64,000 nt of DNA from Atherinomorus stipes (GCA_023101725.1 JALJCO010003515.1:1-64000), one strand, 5' to 3'; positions 34,487 to 46,295 are shown, counted from the first letter of the stretch. Program-made: numbers and translations. Notes: generated by a model not told the origin, from the sequence alone.

Positions 34487-34735
34487 AAAAATATTGATAC
34501 ACTGAAATATCGCGATATTTTCAGATGCTGATATATCAATATTGAAATACACAGTATCAATCTTTACTAAATGAATCTCGCGAGATTTCGTAACGACAAA
34601 ATCTTGCAGGTTTTTGTGAAATCTTGCAAGATTTCGTTGGTAAAACTGATCAATATCATGTTTTTAAATATCAATATAAAATCTGCATATGAAAATATCG
34701 CGATATTTCAGTGTATTGATATTTTTTCCCAGCCC
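34487..34735. repeat. Inverted-end MITE with TCTCGCGAGA
   Basis: Starts AGGGCTGTGAAAAAATATTG and ends ATATTTTTTCCCAGCCCTA. TCTCGCGAGA lies at 34576-34585. Same family as 43888-44198, 44576-44875 and 54013-54307. Confidence 0.8.
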
Positions 34736-35386
34736 TAGTTTATATATAAATATATGAACTTGTTGAAGAAAAAAAGGTTTAACTAAATGGTAAAATTTCT
34801 GAGTAAACTTTACTACCAGGTTTTAACCACAGATTTCCACTTCGCCTAAATTACACAAACTTTTTGGCCACATACGTTCATTCAAACGTAATCTTATAAG
34901 TCATCGGACAAAAAAAAGACGGATGGGAGGACTGGACTAAAGCTCCGTCCATAGGGTGTAAAACCATACCAAAATTACTAAAACCATAGCTGCTAAACTG
35001 TTAGCAACAACGGTTTTGGGAAACGCACTCCAGCGAATCACACAACAACCAAAGACGGTTATTTAAACGAAACAGTTGATCATAAAATCATCACTGATGC
35101 ACTTAAAGCTTATTTATGTAAAGATCTGTGGTCTCAAGTCTTTATTACTTGTGCAAGTAGGCTCGATATTAGCCGTGATCCACAACTGTGCTAACCCAGC
35201 TGGCATTTTAACGTGTCAACGTTAAATCAACATCGGGTCCAACGTTGAGTTACCGTTGGACCGTCAACGTTTGGACGCTGGAAAGACGTTATTTTTCGAC
35301 TGTTATATTTTATCAGAAGATACAGTCGTAAAAATGATTTGGACTTGACATACAACTAAAAAACTGTTATTTCAAAGTTGAATCTA

Positions 35387-35893
35387 CACACTCAGAAACA
35401 TGGAGGTACGAGACAGGATCATTTCTGTACCTGTACGTACATTTATTACAAATGTTCTCTCAAAAGTACAATATTGGTCTTTATGAGGCCAGAAGTACCT
35501 ATATACTATGAAAAAGGCTCCAAAGTAATATAAAGTACACATTTGTACCATTCCAACCCTAAGGGTACCTGCAGCATTGAAAAATGTGTGTAGCTTGTAC
35601 AATAACTATAAATAGCAGTACTTCTAAACAGTAGTATAATTATAGTTATTATATTATGATTTTCATAATAATCATAGTAATAATTATATGTATAATTATA
35701 TATGTGTTTGGCCTAATATTTCTATAATAATTATTCATTTATTATTAGCATCTTTGATTGTTGTCATAATCTCTATTTTATTGACTTTTATTCATCATCT
35801 TTAATTGGTTTAATTGTACTTTATTAACTCATACAGCTTGATAAGGTACAAAAATGGACCATGAAGGTACAGAAATGTCTTTCAGAAAGGAAC

Positions 35894-35924
<31 letters not shown>

Positions 35925-35979
35925 GCAACAAGCTTTGGACCCTTTTAGGTACAAACTGGTACCTCTGTTTCTGAGTGTG
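35387..35979 (-). mobile_element. DNA transposon, inverted copy of the sgk intron 10 element
   Basis: Reverse complement of 31737-32306 with few differences, except that a 7-base G run has become a 39-base C run (35895-35933). Confidence 0.88.
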
Positions 35980-36278
35980 TGTGGTAACACCATTTCAACC
36001 ACTTTTGACTTTTTGAATTAACGTTCATTCATCAGCTGACGTTATTTCAACCACATTTAAACGTTTAAAGTCGGTCGAATGCAGCTGTGACACGATTAAG
36101 TCGTTATTCAAACAGAAATGCTGAATCCAGAATTATCGCCACGTTAATGACGTTTGCAAGACACCAAACCGTCATATAAGATTGTTTGTGGCAGAGAGCG
36201 CTGCCTGTGGTAAGATGGCTGCCGGTGATGCCGTTCGGCAAGCGGCCATAAGAGATCTAGCAATTCTAGATATCTATG

Positions 36279-37860
36279 TTTAAAACTGTTTACTTTGAGG
36301 GAGCTCCTGCACACGTAGAGATGACGACGTTCTTCCTCCTGTACATATTTACAGAACGTAGATTTATGAGATGTTCCACGTTCTATCTCCCCACCGGCGA
36401 TGATGAAGGACTCCAGCAAACAGCAATAATAATTTACGGACGTTACGTGGAAGCAAAGACTCGGGAGGAGGCGGAGTCTCCCGATGATGACGTCATCTCT
36501 GTATTTATGCATCCTGTAGAGAAGAGCCGTGACTGTGGTGCCTGATCCGTGTTTCTTATCCGTGCATATCCCCCAGCCTCTCGCTCCCGTTGCTGGAAGG
36601 TGAACAGAAGAAGTGCTTTGTTGAGTTTGGACGGGAACCGACCCGGTTCTGAACGGGAACCGACCCGGTTCTGGACGGGAACCGACCCGGTTCTGGACGG
36701 GAACCGACCCGGTTCCGGAAAGTGCAATAAATGATTCATCTACTGTAGAATATCTTTTATAGCAGGTGTAGGTCGTCATTTCTGCTGATATCAAGAAAAC
36801 ATCATCAAACGGGGATCATTCGCTCTCGTTGCAACGTTTTGTTGTTGAACAAATAAACAAGACAACACGCGGTTCTTGATCGTGTTCTTCCATATGTGGA
36901 AGCTTTGTTTTTATTTTTTATGTGTATTTATTTTCATTCCACTGTGTAAACAAGATCACTTCCGAGATCAACCCGAACACTGAGCTGTAATCTGTCAGAG
37001 ACGCGAATAAAAACCTAAATCTGACTCACGGCTGCTTGTTTGTTTGTTTACTTTTTGTCACAGATTTTACTATTTTTTACCATTTATCGTGATTATTCTG
37101 CATTAATTAATTTCCCATGACTATAAATGTGTTAATCTGGAATTAAAGTTTCTTTCAAAAGTAGAAATTTGGCATCGATGCATAAAAACTGCATTATCAC
37201 TCATACCACAGTAGAAATTACTAATGCACAATATTATCGGCCCAATATTGATATCGGTTAATATTGGCTATAAACCTGAAAATCAATATCATCCCGTCCC
37301 GATATCGGTTGATATTTTTCTAAATTTGTTTATTTGATAGGGACCGATCATATAAAAAACAAGGATTTAGCCAAACATCATTTCCAGCTTCAATATCGGC
37401 ATTGAGACAGAAAATTATCGGCTAATGACACAACGGTGGTACTGACCACCTGCAACGTTTCTAGTGATGCGCAATATTATCAGTCCGATATCAGTATTGG
37501 CCGATATCGGATTTGGAACTGAATATTGATATCGGCCCAATATCTTTTTAAAAATTGTATTTATTTATCTATACCTTTATCTCTCAAGTCCTATTGAGAT
37601 TAAAAACCTTTTCCAAGGCAGATATATCGACCTGATATCGGTCCATATTTTTCTATTTTATTATGACTGATAATAAACTATTATTGTTATAATTGATGAT
37701 AATAATAATTATAATATATTCAATCATTTTCAATACTGCTTATACAATTCAGGGTCGGGGGTGTTTCTGGAGCCCAGGCGAGAGGCAGATAATAACATAT
37801 TTTCTATTATATATATATATATACATACACATATATACTGTGTGTATACATATATACATA
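36279..37860. other. Intergenic; short tandem repeat and TATCGG repeats
   Basis: About four copies of a 22-bp unit (CGGGAACCGACCCGGTTCTG) at 36629-36719, an AATAAA at 36725, and TATCGG/ATATTGATATCGG repeat remnants at 37225-37640. Low-complexity frames here are not supported as genes. Confidence 0.5.
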
Positions 37861-39005
37861 ATGATAATGAAATGAAATGAAAAATACTTCATTTGTATCA
37901 GAAGGGAAATTCAGTAAAAGCTCACTTTTTTTTTCTTTTTTTTTTAAATAAACAAAAAAGTCAGTCAGTCTTGTTCTTTAGGGTGATGCTGCTGGCAGGA
38001 ATGAATTTCTGCATCTCTCCGTCCTACAGTGAACCTGACGCAGCCTCCCACTGAACACACTCTGATGATTCTTCACCGTGTTGTGGAGAGGAGGAAGAAT
38101 CCTCCATCATCTTCATCAGCTTGTGCAGCATCTTTTCTGAACGATCATCTCCAGCGGCTCCAGAGTTCTCCCCAGCACAGAACCAGCTTTCTAGATCAGC
38201 TTGTTTAGTTTCTTCAAGTCTCTGGTTCTGGTCCTGGTTCTGGTTCTGATGCTGCTTCCCCAGCAGATGCTGCAAAGCTAATTGCACTTTCCACAACAGA
38301 CTTATAGAAGATCTGCAACATCTTGGTGCAGACGTTGAATGATCTCAGCTTCCTTAAGAAGTAGAGTCTGCTCTGACCTTTCTTGTAGATGTAGTCACTG
38401 TTGCATTTCCAATCGAGTCTGTTGTCCAGCTGAACTCCAGGTATTTGTAGTTCTCCACCACCTCACCCAGGATGTAGACAGGACTATGCTGCTTAGTTTT
38501 GCTCCTCCTGAAGTCAACAATCATCTCTTTAGTCTTGCTGGTATTTAAGATGAGCTGATTGTTACTGCACCATTTCACAAACTGACTGACCAGTTCCCTG
38601 TACTCGGCTTCTTGTCCATCACTGATACACCCCACAACAGCAGAGTCATCAGAGTATTTCTGCAGATGACAGGATCAGAGTTGTACTGGAAGTCTGAGGT
38701 GTACAGTGTAAAGAGGAATGGTGAGAGTACAGTTCCTTGTGGTGCTCCAGTGCTGCTGACCACCATCTCAGACACACAACCTTTCAGTCTCACAAACTGT
38801 GGTCTGTTTGTGAGGTAGTCGTAAATCCAGGTGGTTGTGGAGGATCCACCTGGAAGTTATGGAGCTTCTGACATAGCAAAGCAGCTGAATAGTATTAAAT
38901 GCACTTGAAAAATCAAAGAACATGACCCTCAAAGTGCTGCCTGACTGGTCCAGATGAGAGTGGGCTCTCTGAAGCAGGAAGATGATGGCAGTTTTCACTA
39001 CCAAG
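37861..39005 (-). mobile_element. L2/CR1-like non-LTR retrotransposon fragment
   Basis: Minus-strand frames show reverse transcriptase motifs FFDFSSAFNTIQ, SSTGAPQGTVLSPFLFTLYT and LNTSKTKEMIVDFRR in order but in different frames, so it is broken. The 3' end has TTTCATTTCATTTCATTAT, typical of L2 tails. The 5' end is truncated near 39005. Confidence 0.85.
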
Positions 39006-39289
39006 CCTACTCTCTACTTTTTGTCATTTGCCTCTTCTTTGTTGATCTTTCAGTGGTAAATGTGAATCCTCGTATTTTTCTTCGTGGTGTTCAGATTTTC
39101 ATCAGGAGTGTGTAACAGCCGACGTTTGGTGACAAACCCCCAGAATGTGTGTGTTTGTTTTTTAATCCATGGGGCATGGGAACAAGCCCCGCCCGTCTCT
39201 AACTAGCAGGTATCGGTGGCAACGGCAACGAAGAAGACTGCGCATGTGAAATGTTCTGTGAAGGGCTGCAGAGAAGAGCCCATCTCCCT

Positions 39290-39783
39290 CCATCAGCTCC
39301 CAGAATCTGGCAGAACTTCATATTCGTAACCGTGTCCAGATCTGTGTCTCGCCACAATTCTGTCTCTGAGCTCCTTGGACAGTTCCTTCCACCTCATGAT
39401 CCTCATTTGCTCTGACATGCACTGTGAGCTGGAAGCTCTTACATAGACAGGTGTGTGTCTTTCCTAATCACGTCCAATCAGTTTAATTAAACACAGCTGG
39501 ACTCCAATGAAGGAGTAGAACCATCTCAAGGAGGATCAGAAGAAACGGACAGAATATGAGTTAATATGAGTCACTGCAAAGGCTCTGAATACTTATGACC
39601 ATGTCATATTTCAGTTTTTCTTTTTACTGATTTTGCAAAAATTTCTACATTTCTGTTTTTTCTGTCCAGACGGAGTGCTGAGTGACATTAATGCAAAATA
39701 AAACTTCTGATTTTAGCAAATGTCTGCAATGAAACAGAGTAAAAAGTTTAAAGGGGTCTGAATACTTTCTGTACCCGCTGTAT
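39290..39783 (+). mobile_element. Tc1/mariner-like transposon remnant
   Basis: The end AAAGGGGTCTGAATACTTTC then TGTACCCGCTGTA is the typical inverted end of a fish Tc1-like family. Only one end remains, and no intact transposase was found. Confidence 0.65.
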
Positions 39784-40554
39784 GTTGCATGTTTAGAGGA
39801 GTCGCTTTCTTGTTTTTTTTCTGTTTCCTAAGAGCATTAAAATCGTTTCTACACGTTACATTGTTGTCTATGTTTTGCAAATCAAACTGGTTTGAGTAAG
39901 ATTGGTTTTGTGCATTCTCACTTTTAGGAATTAAAATTCCAACAATAATATCCTACAATGAACACAGGATTTTAATGTGCTGTTGAGCATTTGTACTCTA
40001 ATGATACGGAGTATTACTGTATACTGAGGACTTACTTTTCTATTTCCCCGATTTGCAAAGAGCCATAATCTGGCTCCAGACCAGGATGGTCCACCATACA
40101 CGTTGGCCTCTCAGGAATTAGTGTAAGTCTTCTTTGGACCTGGAATTTGGTCATTGACGAATGATGTCTTGATTGTTACTTCATTCATATTTATTGCAAC
40201 CTGTCGTATTTCTTGGCAGCAGACATTCTCTGCCTCTGTTGGCATCATCTCACTGTTTGCACACACGTACCTGTTATATATGAAAAGGGAGAACATTTCA
40301 CATGTGATTCATCATATGTTACAACCAAAGAGGTGTGTTTGAGACACAGCTGTGTGAAAGTGTTTCCTCCTTCCTGATTTCTTACTTTTTTGCATGTTTG
40401 TCACACTTAAATGTTTCAGATCATCAAACAAATTTAAATGTGAGACAAAGATAACACAAGTAAACAGAAAATGCAGTTTTAAATGAAGGTTTTTTTTTAG
40501 TATTAACATAAATTAACTGTGGTTTCTCATCTTTGGAAAGCTGAGTTCAGTTTC
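39784..40554. other. No gene seen
   Basis: AT-rich intergenic sequence without supported exons. Confidence 0.45.
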
Positions 40555-41351
40555 CACATCCAGGCCTGATTACTGCCACACCTGTTCTCCATGGACTCCG
40601 CCAAGGCTGCCCTTTGTCACCGATCCTGTTCAGAACCTTTATGGACCGGATTTCTAGTCCAGCCGAGGTGTTGAGGGGATCCGGTTTGGTGGTCTCAGGA
40701 TCGGGTCTCTGCTGTTTGCAGATGATGTGGTTCTGTTGGCGTCATCGGGCCGTGATCTCCGGCTCTCGCTGGGGCGATTTGCAGCCGAGTGTGACGCGGC
40801 CGGGATGAGAATCAGCACCTCCAAATCCGAGACCATGGTCCTCGCCCAGAAAAGGGGGGAGTGTCCTCTCCGGGTCGGGGTGAGGTCCTGGTCCAGGTGG
40901 AGGAGTTCAGGTATCTCGGGGTCTTTTTCAGGAGTGATGGAAGGATGGACGGGAGATGGACAGACGGATCGGTGCGGCGTCTGCAGTGATGAAGACTCTG
41001 CATCGGTCGGTCGTGATGAAGAAGGAGCTGAAGAAGGAGAAGCTCTGGATTTACCGGTCCATCTACGCCCCCCCCCCCCCCCCCCCCCCACCTATGGCCA
41101 TGAGCTGTGGGTCATGACCCAAAGAAGGAGATCGCGGGTACAAGCGGCCGAAATGAGTTTCCTCTGCAGGGGGGCCGGGCTCTCCCTTAGAGATGGGGGA
41201 GGAGGTCGGTCATCCGGGAGGGACTCAAAGTAGAGCTGCTGCCCCCCCTGTATAGAGAGGAGCCAGATGAGGAGGGTCGGGCATCTGGTCAGGACGCCTC
41301 CTGGACGCCTCCCTGGTGAGGACTTCCAGGCACGTCCCACTGGGACGAGGT
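40555..41351 (+). mobile_element. Second non-LTR retrotransposon, reverse transcriptase C-terminal part
   Basis: Frames show LRQGCPLSPILFRTFMDRIS, LLASSGRDLRLSLGRFAAE, MRISTSKSETMVLAQ, TYGHELWVMTQR and GHLVRTPPGRLPGEDFQARP, in shifting frames. A 22-base C run (41068-41089) interrupts it. Clade not assigned. Confidence 0.88.
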
Positions 41352-41510
41352 ACTGCCCCCGATGTCCAAGCGATGCTGCAGAGGCGCGTCAGCCAAGACA
41401 GCCCCCCAGCATCCAGAGTCTTAAGAAACTCTGGGCCAATCTCATCTACCCCTGGGGCCCGGCAGCGAAGGAGCTTTTTGACAACCTCAGCCCCGGTGAC
41501 AGAAGAGCCC
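41352..41510 (-). mobile_element. Reverse transcriptase N-terminal part, opposite orientation
   Basis: The minus strand reads EVVKKLLRCRAPGVDEIGPE and LSWLTRLCSIAWTSG, the upstream part of the same kind of reverse transcriptase as 40555-41351. The two are joined inverted at a GTCCCACTGGGAC palindrome. Confidence 0.75.
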
Positions 41511-41939
41511 CCCCCCCCAAGTCCCCAAACCCTGCTTCATTTTCATGTTTATTTCCTTATCCATTTGTTTATTTTCCTATATATTTTCTTATTCATTTAC
41601 TCATATATTTCCGTTTATTTCCTCATATTTTCTTGTTTATTAACTTATATATATACATATTAATTTCCCTATCCTTATTCATTTATTTTAAATGTAAAAA
41701 TCAGTAAAGAAAAATAAATTAAAAATATGAATAAAAAATATGAATAATAATATTATTAAGTGAAAAGAACTTAAAAAAATAAATAAATAAATATTTGTAT
41801 TTGTTTTAGGTGTTTGTCTATATATTCGCTCATTTATTTTCTTATTCTTTTTCAGATTTATTCTTTATTAATATAGTCCTATCATTCCATGCTATTGTAC
41901 TTTGTCGAAATGTAAGAAATATCGCTTTATTTATGGAAA
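41511..41939. other. AT-rich low-complexity spacer
   Basis: TTATTCATTTATT-type sequence upstream of the eya3 promoter. Confidence 0.6.
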
Positions 41940-42111
41940 AGTGTGATGGAAACCCAGCTGCAACCTGTGTAGCGATCATCCCTGTGCGCATGCGCAGCAG
42001 AGCCTGCTAAGGCCACTTCCTGCCAAATAGTGCTCCCTAACAACAGACAAAGCTTGGCTGAGGATTCCCGTGAAGACGCTGACTAACGGCCCCCGCTTCC
42101 CTCCTTCCATG
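41940..42111 (+). promoter_or_regulatory. Probable eya3 CpG promoter and untranslated exon 1
   Basis: An exact NRF1-type palindrome TGCGCATGCGCA lies at 41985-41996, and an ETS-like CCACTTCCTG follows at about 42014. The sequence turns GC- and CpG-rich and reaches a strong donor, CCATG before GTAAGG, at 42111. No TATA box is seen. It is the only promoter-like block between sgk and the first eya3 coding exon, which would put coding exon 2 about 9.4 kb downstream. Confidence 0.5.
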
Positions 42112-42671
42112 GTAAGGCCGCCGCCCCGCTGCGGGGCACCGGGACGGACCCGCCGCGGCCCGCCTCGCTGCTGGCCACGGCGCGAGAGCCGCGTCCACGC
42201 GCCGCCTCTCAGTGGCCGCGGGTCCAGACTAATCTCTGGAGCGGGAAACTTTCATACCCCTGTCAAAACTCAGTGTTGCTAGTGAATCCGTCAGCTTGAC
42301 CCCCCCTCCCCCCGACAAATAAACTAACACGCATGTGAGATCAGCGCTTGGTGACCCGGATTGTCCCGGATAGTCTCTTAAGCTCAGCGGGGGGGTCTGG
42401 GGTGTTGTGGCTAACGCTGGGAGCTAGCCGTCCTGTCCCGGGGCAGACTAAATGTTGGTGTGTGATGCTTTTAAGGACAGTTGTGCTGGTGGGGGCAGAG
42501 CAGAGGAGGGGCCATGTTCCCTCCGTGAGACCGGTTTCTGGTGGAGGTGTTGTCGGGTCAGAGTCGAAACTAGTGGTGGTGGGGGGGCTGATGACGACTT
42601 CACCTTCACTGCTAACGGGGTTCGTCTATTTGCTGGAATCAGCAGGGGGCGGTTTATTAACAGATGGCAGT

Positions 42672-43315
42672 GACCTGGTCCAGGTCCAGGTTTAAGTCCG
42701 GACCAGTTGGTCCCGTCAGAGATCTGGAAACATTCAGAGACCTGGTCCAGGTCCAGGTTTAAGTCCGGACCAGTTAGTCCCGTCAGAGATCTGGAAACAT
42801 TCAGAGACCTGGTCCAGGTCTAGGTTTAAGTCCGGACCAGTTAGTCCCGTCAGAGATCTGGAAACATTCAGAGACCTGGTGCAGGTCCAGGTTTAAGTCC
42901 AGACCAGTTAGTCCCGTCAGAGATCTGGAAACATTCAGAGACCTGGTGCAGGTCCAGGTTTAAGTCCAGACCAGTTAGTCCCGTCAGAGATCTGGAAACA
43001 TTCAGAGACCTGGTCCAGGTCCAGGTTAAAGTCCAGACCAGTTAGTCCCGTCAGAGATCTGGAAACATTCAGAGACCTGGTCCAGGTCTAGGTTTAAGTC
43101 CGGACCAGTTAGTCCCGTCAGAGATCTGGAAACATTCAGAGACCTGGTCCAGGTCCAGGTTTAAGTCCAGACCAGTTAGTCCCGTCAGAGATCTGGAAAC
43201 ATTCAGAGACCTGGTCCAGGTCCAGGTTTAAGTCCGGACCAGTTGGTCCCGTCAGAGATCTGGAAGCATTCAGAGACCTGGTCCAGGTCCAGGTTTAAGT
43301 TCGGACCAGTTAGTC
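42672..43315. repeat. Minisatellite, 67-bp unit, eya3 intron 1
   Basis: Unit contains GACCTGGTCCAGGTCCAGGT and GTCAGAGATCTGGAAACATT, about 9.5 copies with few variants. Confidence 0.97.
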
Positions 43316-43528
43316 CAGGGTTTCCCAATCCTGGTCCTCAGGGACCCCGCCCTGCTGGTTTTCCAGATGTTCCTACTTCAACACACCTGACTCAGATGAG
43401 AGGCTCGTTAGCAGCTTGCAAAGAACTTGTTGAGCAGTTGAGTTGATCCGAATCAGGTGTGGTGGAGTTGGAAACCTGGAATACATGCAGGGTGGGGGGT
43501 CCCTGAGGACCAGGGTTGGGAAACCCTG
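43316..43528. mobile_element. hAT-type MITE, 213 bp
   Basis: Inverted ends CAGGGTTTCCCAATCCTGGT and ACCAGGGTTGGGAAACCCTG. Flanks AGTTAGTC (43308-43315) and CGTTAGTC (43529-43536), a 7/8 target duplication. Inserted at the edge of the 67-bp array. Confidence 0.9.
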
Positions 43529-43887
43529 CGTTAGTCCCATCACAGATCTGGACCAGGTCCAGGTTTGGGAAACCAGTCTGCAGGAGACTGAAACCTAACA
43601 GACTCGTTCTGGCTTCATCCCAGGAGGCGTTCGTGATGCGTTCAGGTGATCTTCCCTCCAGTTTCTGGACATCTTCTCGGTTTTTTCCACCACATGGTTT
43701 GTCTTAGGAAATATTTCAGTTACATAACTTCAAAATTTCAGTTTCTCTTTGTGATGGATGATACAAATATTTTACTAGTTGATACCGTATCAGTAGTTTA
43801 TGGTACTTTTTCACAATACTTTTTGTCCCTTAAAAGTAAATCCCATAATTGTACAGTTTGCATCAGTATGCAGTCACCTGTCTATTA

Positions 43888-44198
43888 GGGCTGGGGGAAA
43901 AAAATCGACACACTGAAATATCGCGACATTTTCATATGCAGATTTCATATAAAGATTCAAAAATGCAATATTGATCTATTTTGCCAACGAAATCTCGCGA
44001 GATTTCGTAAGATAACGGTGAAATCTCTGGAGATTTTACAAAAACCTGCGAGATTTCGTGACTGAACAATGAAATCTCGCGAGATTTCATTAGTAAAATA
44101 GATCGATACCACATTTTTACATATCAATATGATATCAGCATATGAAAATATCGCAATATTTCAGTGTATCGATTTTTTTTTTTTCTGCAGCCCTCCTG
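43888..44198. repeat. Inverted-end MITE with two TCTCGCGAGA motifs
   Basis: Starts AGGGCTGGGGGAAAAAAATC and ends TTTCTGCAGCCCT. TCTCGCGAGA at 43993-44002 and 44075-44084. Confidence 0.8.
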
Positions 44199-44422
44199 TC
44201 TACAGGGCTCAAAAGGGCACGTGAGATTTTGCAATGCATTGTGGGCTTCATGGGCAGGAGTTCAGGTTTATACAGCGTAGTGCTGCAGACACCGAGTCAA
44301 ACTCGGAGGAAAGTAGGGCTGTGCGATATACTGATATGATATTTACACATATCGTTATATCCCGGTATTAGTTGTGCAAATTTTTTTGCTTTAATTTTTC
44401 GTAATGACCCGGCTGCACCTTA

Positions 44423-44534
44423 CAGCAGAGGATTAGGGCCACTGAAAAAAAGAAAATAAAATTCTGAGAAAAAAAGTCAGAATTCTGACTTTTCCAGAAC
44501 ATTAATTTTCCAGTGGCCCTAATCCTCTTCCGTA
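44423..44534. repeat. Palindromic MITE, copy C
   Basis: Same hairpin as 13106-13228, flanked by GCACCT on both sides. Inserted in a larger element at 44314-45506. Confidence 0.85.
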
Positions 44535-44575
44535 GCACCTCAACTGACTCCAAAGCGGTCATCTTATTATTTAGT

Positions 44576-44875
44576 AGGGGTGGGAAAAATATCAATACAC
44601 TGAAATATCACAATATTTTCATATGCCAATACCATATCTATATTTAAAAACGCGGTATCAATCTATTACACTATTGAAATCTCGCAAGATATCATGGTTT
44701 TGTTACAAAATCTCATGAGATTTCACAAAATGCTGCAAGATTTCATAACAAAATATCTCGCAAGATTTAATTAGTAAAATAGATCAATACCGCGTTTTTG
44801 AATAAAGATATGGTATCGGCATATGAAAATATTTCAATATTTTAATGTACCAATATTTTTCCACCCTTATTATTT
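44576..44875. repeat. Inverted-end MITE, related to 43888-44198
   Basis: TAGGGGTGGGAAAAATATCA at one end and the inverse CAATATTTTTCCACCCTTA at the other. Flanks TTATTTAG and TTATTTAA suggest an 8-bp duplication. Confidence 0.75.
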
Positions 44876-45109
44876 AAACTGTCTGGAAGACAATCCTCCC
44901 CAAGACTTTTACACAGAAATCATAAAAACCAGCAACTCTCTTTAATTACTTTGATCTAACAAACATTTGTAACCAGTGTTTGTCAGTTCCATCTCTGCAA
45001 TGAAGCGATACCTTTATGATAAACATGTTTCAGTACTAAAAAACAGATGTTTGATATGAATGAAACTTACAGACAAATTACGGTAAAAATACCGGGATAT
45101 ATCGTATAT

Positions 45110-45441
45110 TAGGGCTGGACGATTATGGAAAAAAATTATAATCACGATTATTTTGACTGATATTGAAATCACGATTAATATACATGATTATTCATTGGTT
45201 TTATAAAAAGTGTTTATTGAACCACCAAAACTCAACTTCAAATAAAACAAAAAAAACAAAAAACAAAAACGGAAATAAATTAGCAACAAGTAAAGGGGTA
45301 AAATAAGAATATTTATTTAAGATAATAATAGAAATAAAAATTAGCATGTTCACTTCAGGATTAATCGATTACAGTGTTTTTATGATTGTGAAAAGGCAAA
45401 ATTGAAATCACGATTAAAATTCGATTAATTGTCCAGCCCTA
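45110..45441. mobile_element. hAT-type MITE, 332 bp, perfect 8-bp target duplication
   Basis: Ends TAGGGCTGGACGATTATGG and TCGATTAATTGTCCAGCCCTA (inverted). TCGTATAT flanks both sides (45102-45109 and 45442-45449). Confidence 0.9.
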
Positions 45442-45607
45442 TCGTATATTGTCATCTAAAATGGATATATGGTGATATGATACTTGGTCCACATCACCCA
45501 GCCCTACTGGATCGGAGTCTCCACAGAGCCGTGCGTCTGCATGCACGCTGGCATCATATGCAGCATTAATAAGTGCAGCTACAGATGTCAATGACGGCGC
45601 TGCAGGT

Positions 45608-45857
45608 GACACCTGAAGCCACCGACTAATTCCTGAAGCCACCGACTAATTCCTGAAGCCACCGACTAATTCCTGAAGTCACCGACTAATTCCTGAAGCC
45701 ACCGACTAATTCCTGAAGTCACCAACTAATTCCTGAAGCCACCGACTAATTCCTGAAGCCACCGACTAATTCCTGAAGCCACCGACTAATTCCTGAAGTC
45801 ACCAACTAATTCCTGAAGCCACCGACTAATTCCTGAAGTCACCAACTAATTCCTGAG
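45608..45857. repeat. Minisatellite, 21-bp unit
   Basis: Unit CCACCGACTAATTCCTGAAG, about 12 copies, with GTCACC/GCCACC variants alternating. Confidence 0.97.
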
Positions 45858-46295
45858 AAAACATGTGGATGATGACCAGTCTCCTCCATGTTGGTCGGGG
45901 AGCGCATTTACGCACATTTACGCATATTTACGCATGTTTAACAAAACTCTTTTATCTCCAGACGCCGCGGGTCGTCCGGGTTCGGTGAAATGGTTCAGAA
46001 TGAAGCTGCATCATCCAGATAAACCAGCTCCATTAGAATTGTTTAAAAATCTGATTTCAGAAGCTAAAACTTTATTTTGGAAATTAATCAGAACTCACAA
46101 AGAAATCAGCAGCGCGCTCGCTCTCGGCATCATTTAAAAAGCAACAGGAGACGATTGAAGCCCACAGTACTGTTATTATATCTAAATCTTTCGTAGTTTT
46201 TTTTGTTTTTTTACACTAGTCTGAAAGAAAATGTGATGGAAAACTGGGTTTTTGCCTGTAGTCGTGTCTCCCCTTAAGTTTGACGTGTTCTACAT

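Larger units (their letters stand above)
34110..36278. mobile_element. 2.2-kb DNA transposon with nested insertions
   Basis: Ends CATAGATATCT and AGATATCTATG, with about 100-bp related arms (both carry GGCAGC and GCCATCTTAC). Flanks TTTGAAAC (34102-34109) and TTTAAAAC (36279-36286) form a 7/8 target duplication, hAT-like. It contains the elements at 34487-34735 and 35387-35979. Confidence 0.75.
44314..45506. mobile_element. Composite MITE containing three nested elements
   Basis: Outer ends TAGGGCTGTGCGATATACTG and CATCACCCAGCCCTA. Inside are 44423-44534, 44576-44875 and 45110-45441. Removing these leaves CGGTATTA and ATACCGGGATATA arms facing each other. Confidence 0.75.

Noticed and set aside
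36144..36794. Frame of 216 codons on minus strand downstream of sgk
   Set aside because: Contains the 22-bp repeat and transposon-end sequence, with no homology recognised and no splice context.
39290..39783. Possible intact Tc1 transposase
   Set aside because: Only one end of the element is recognisable, and no continuous frame with DDE-type spacing is visible.
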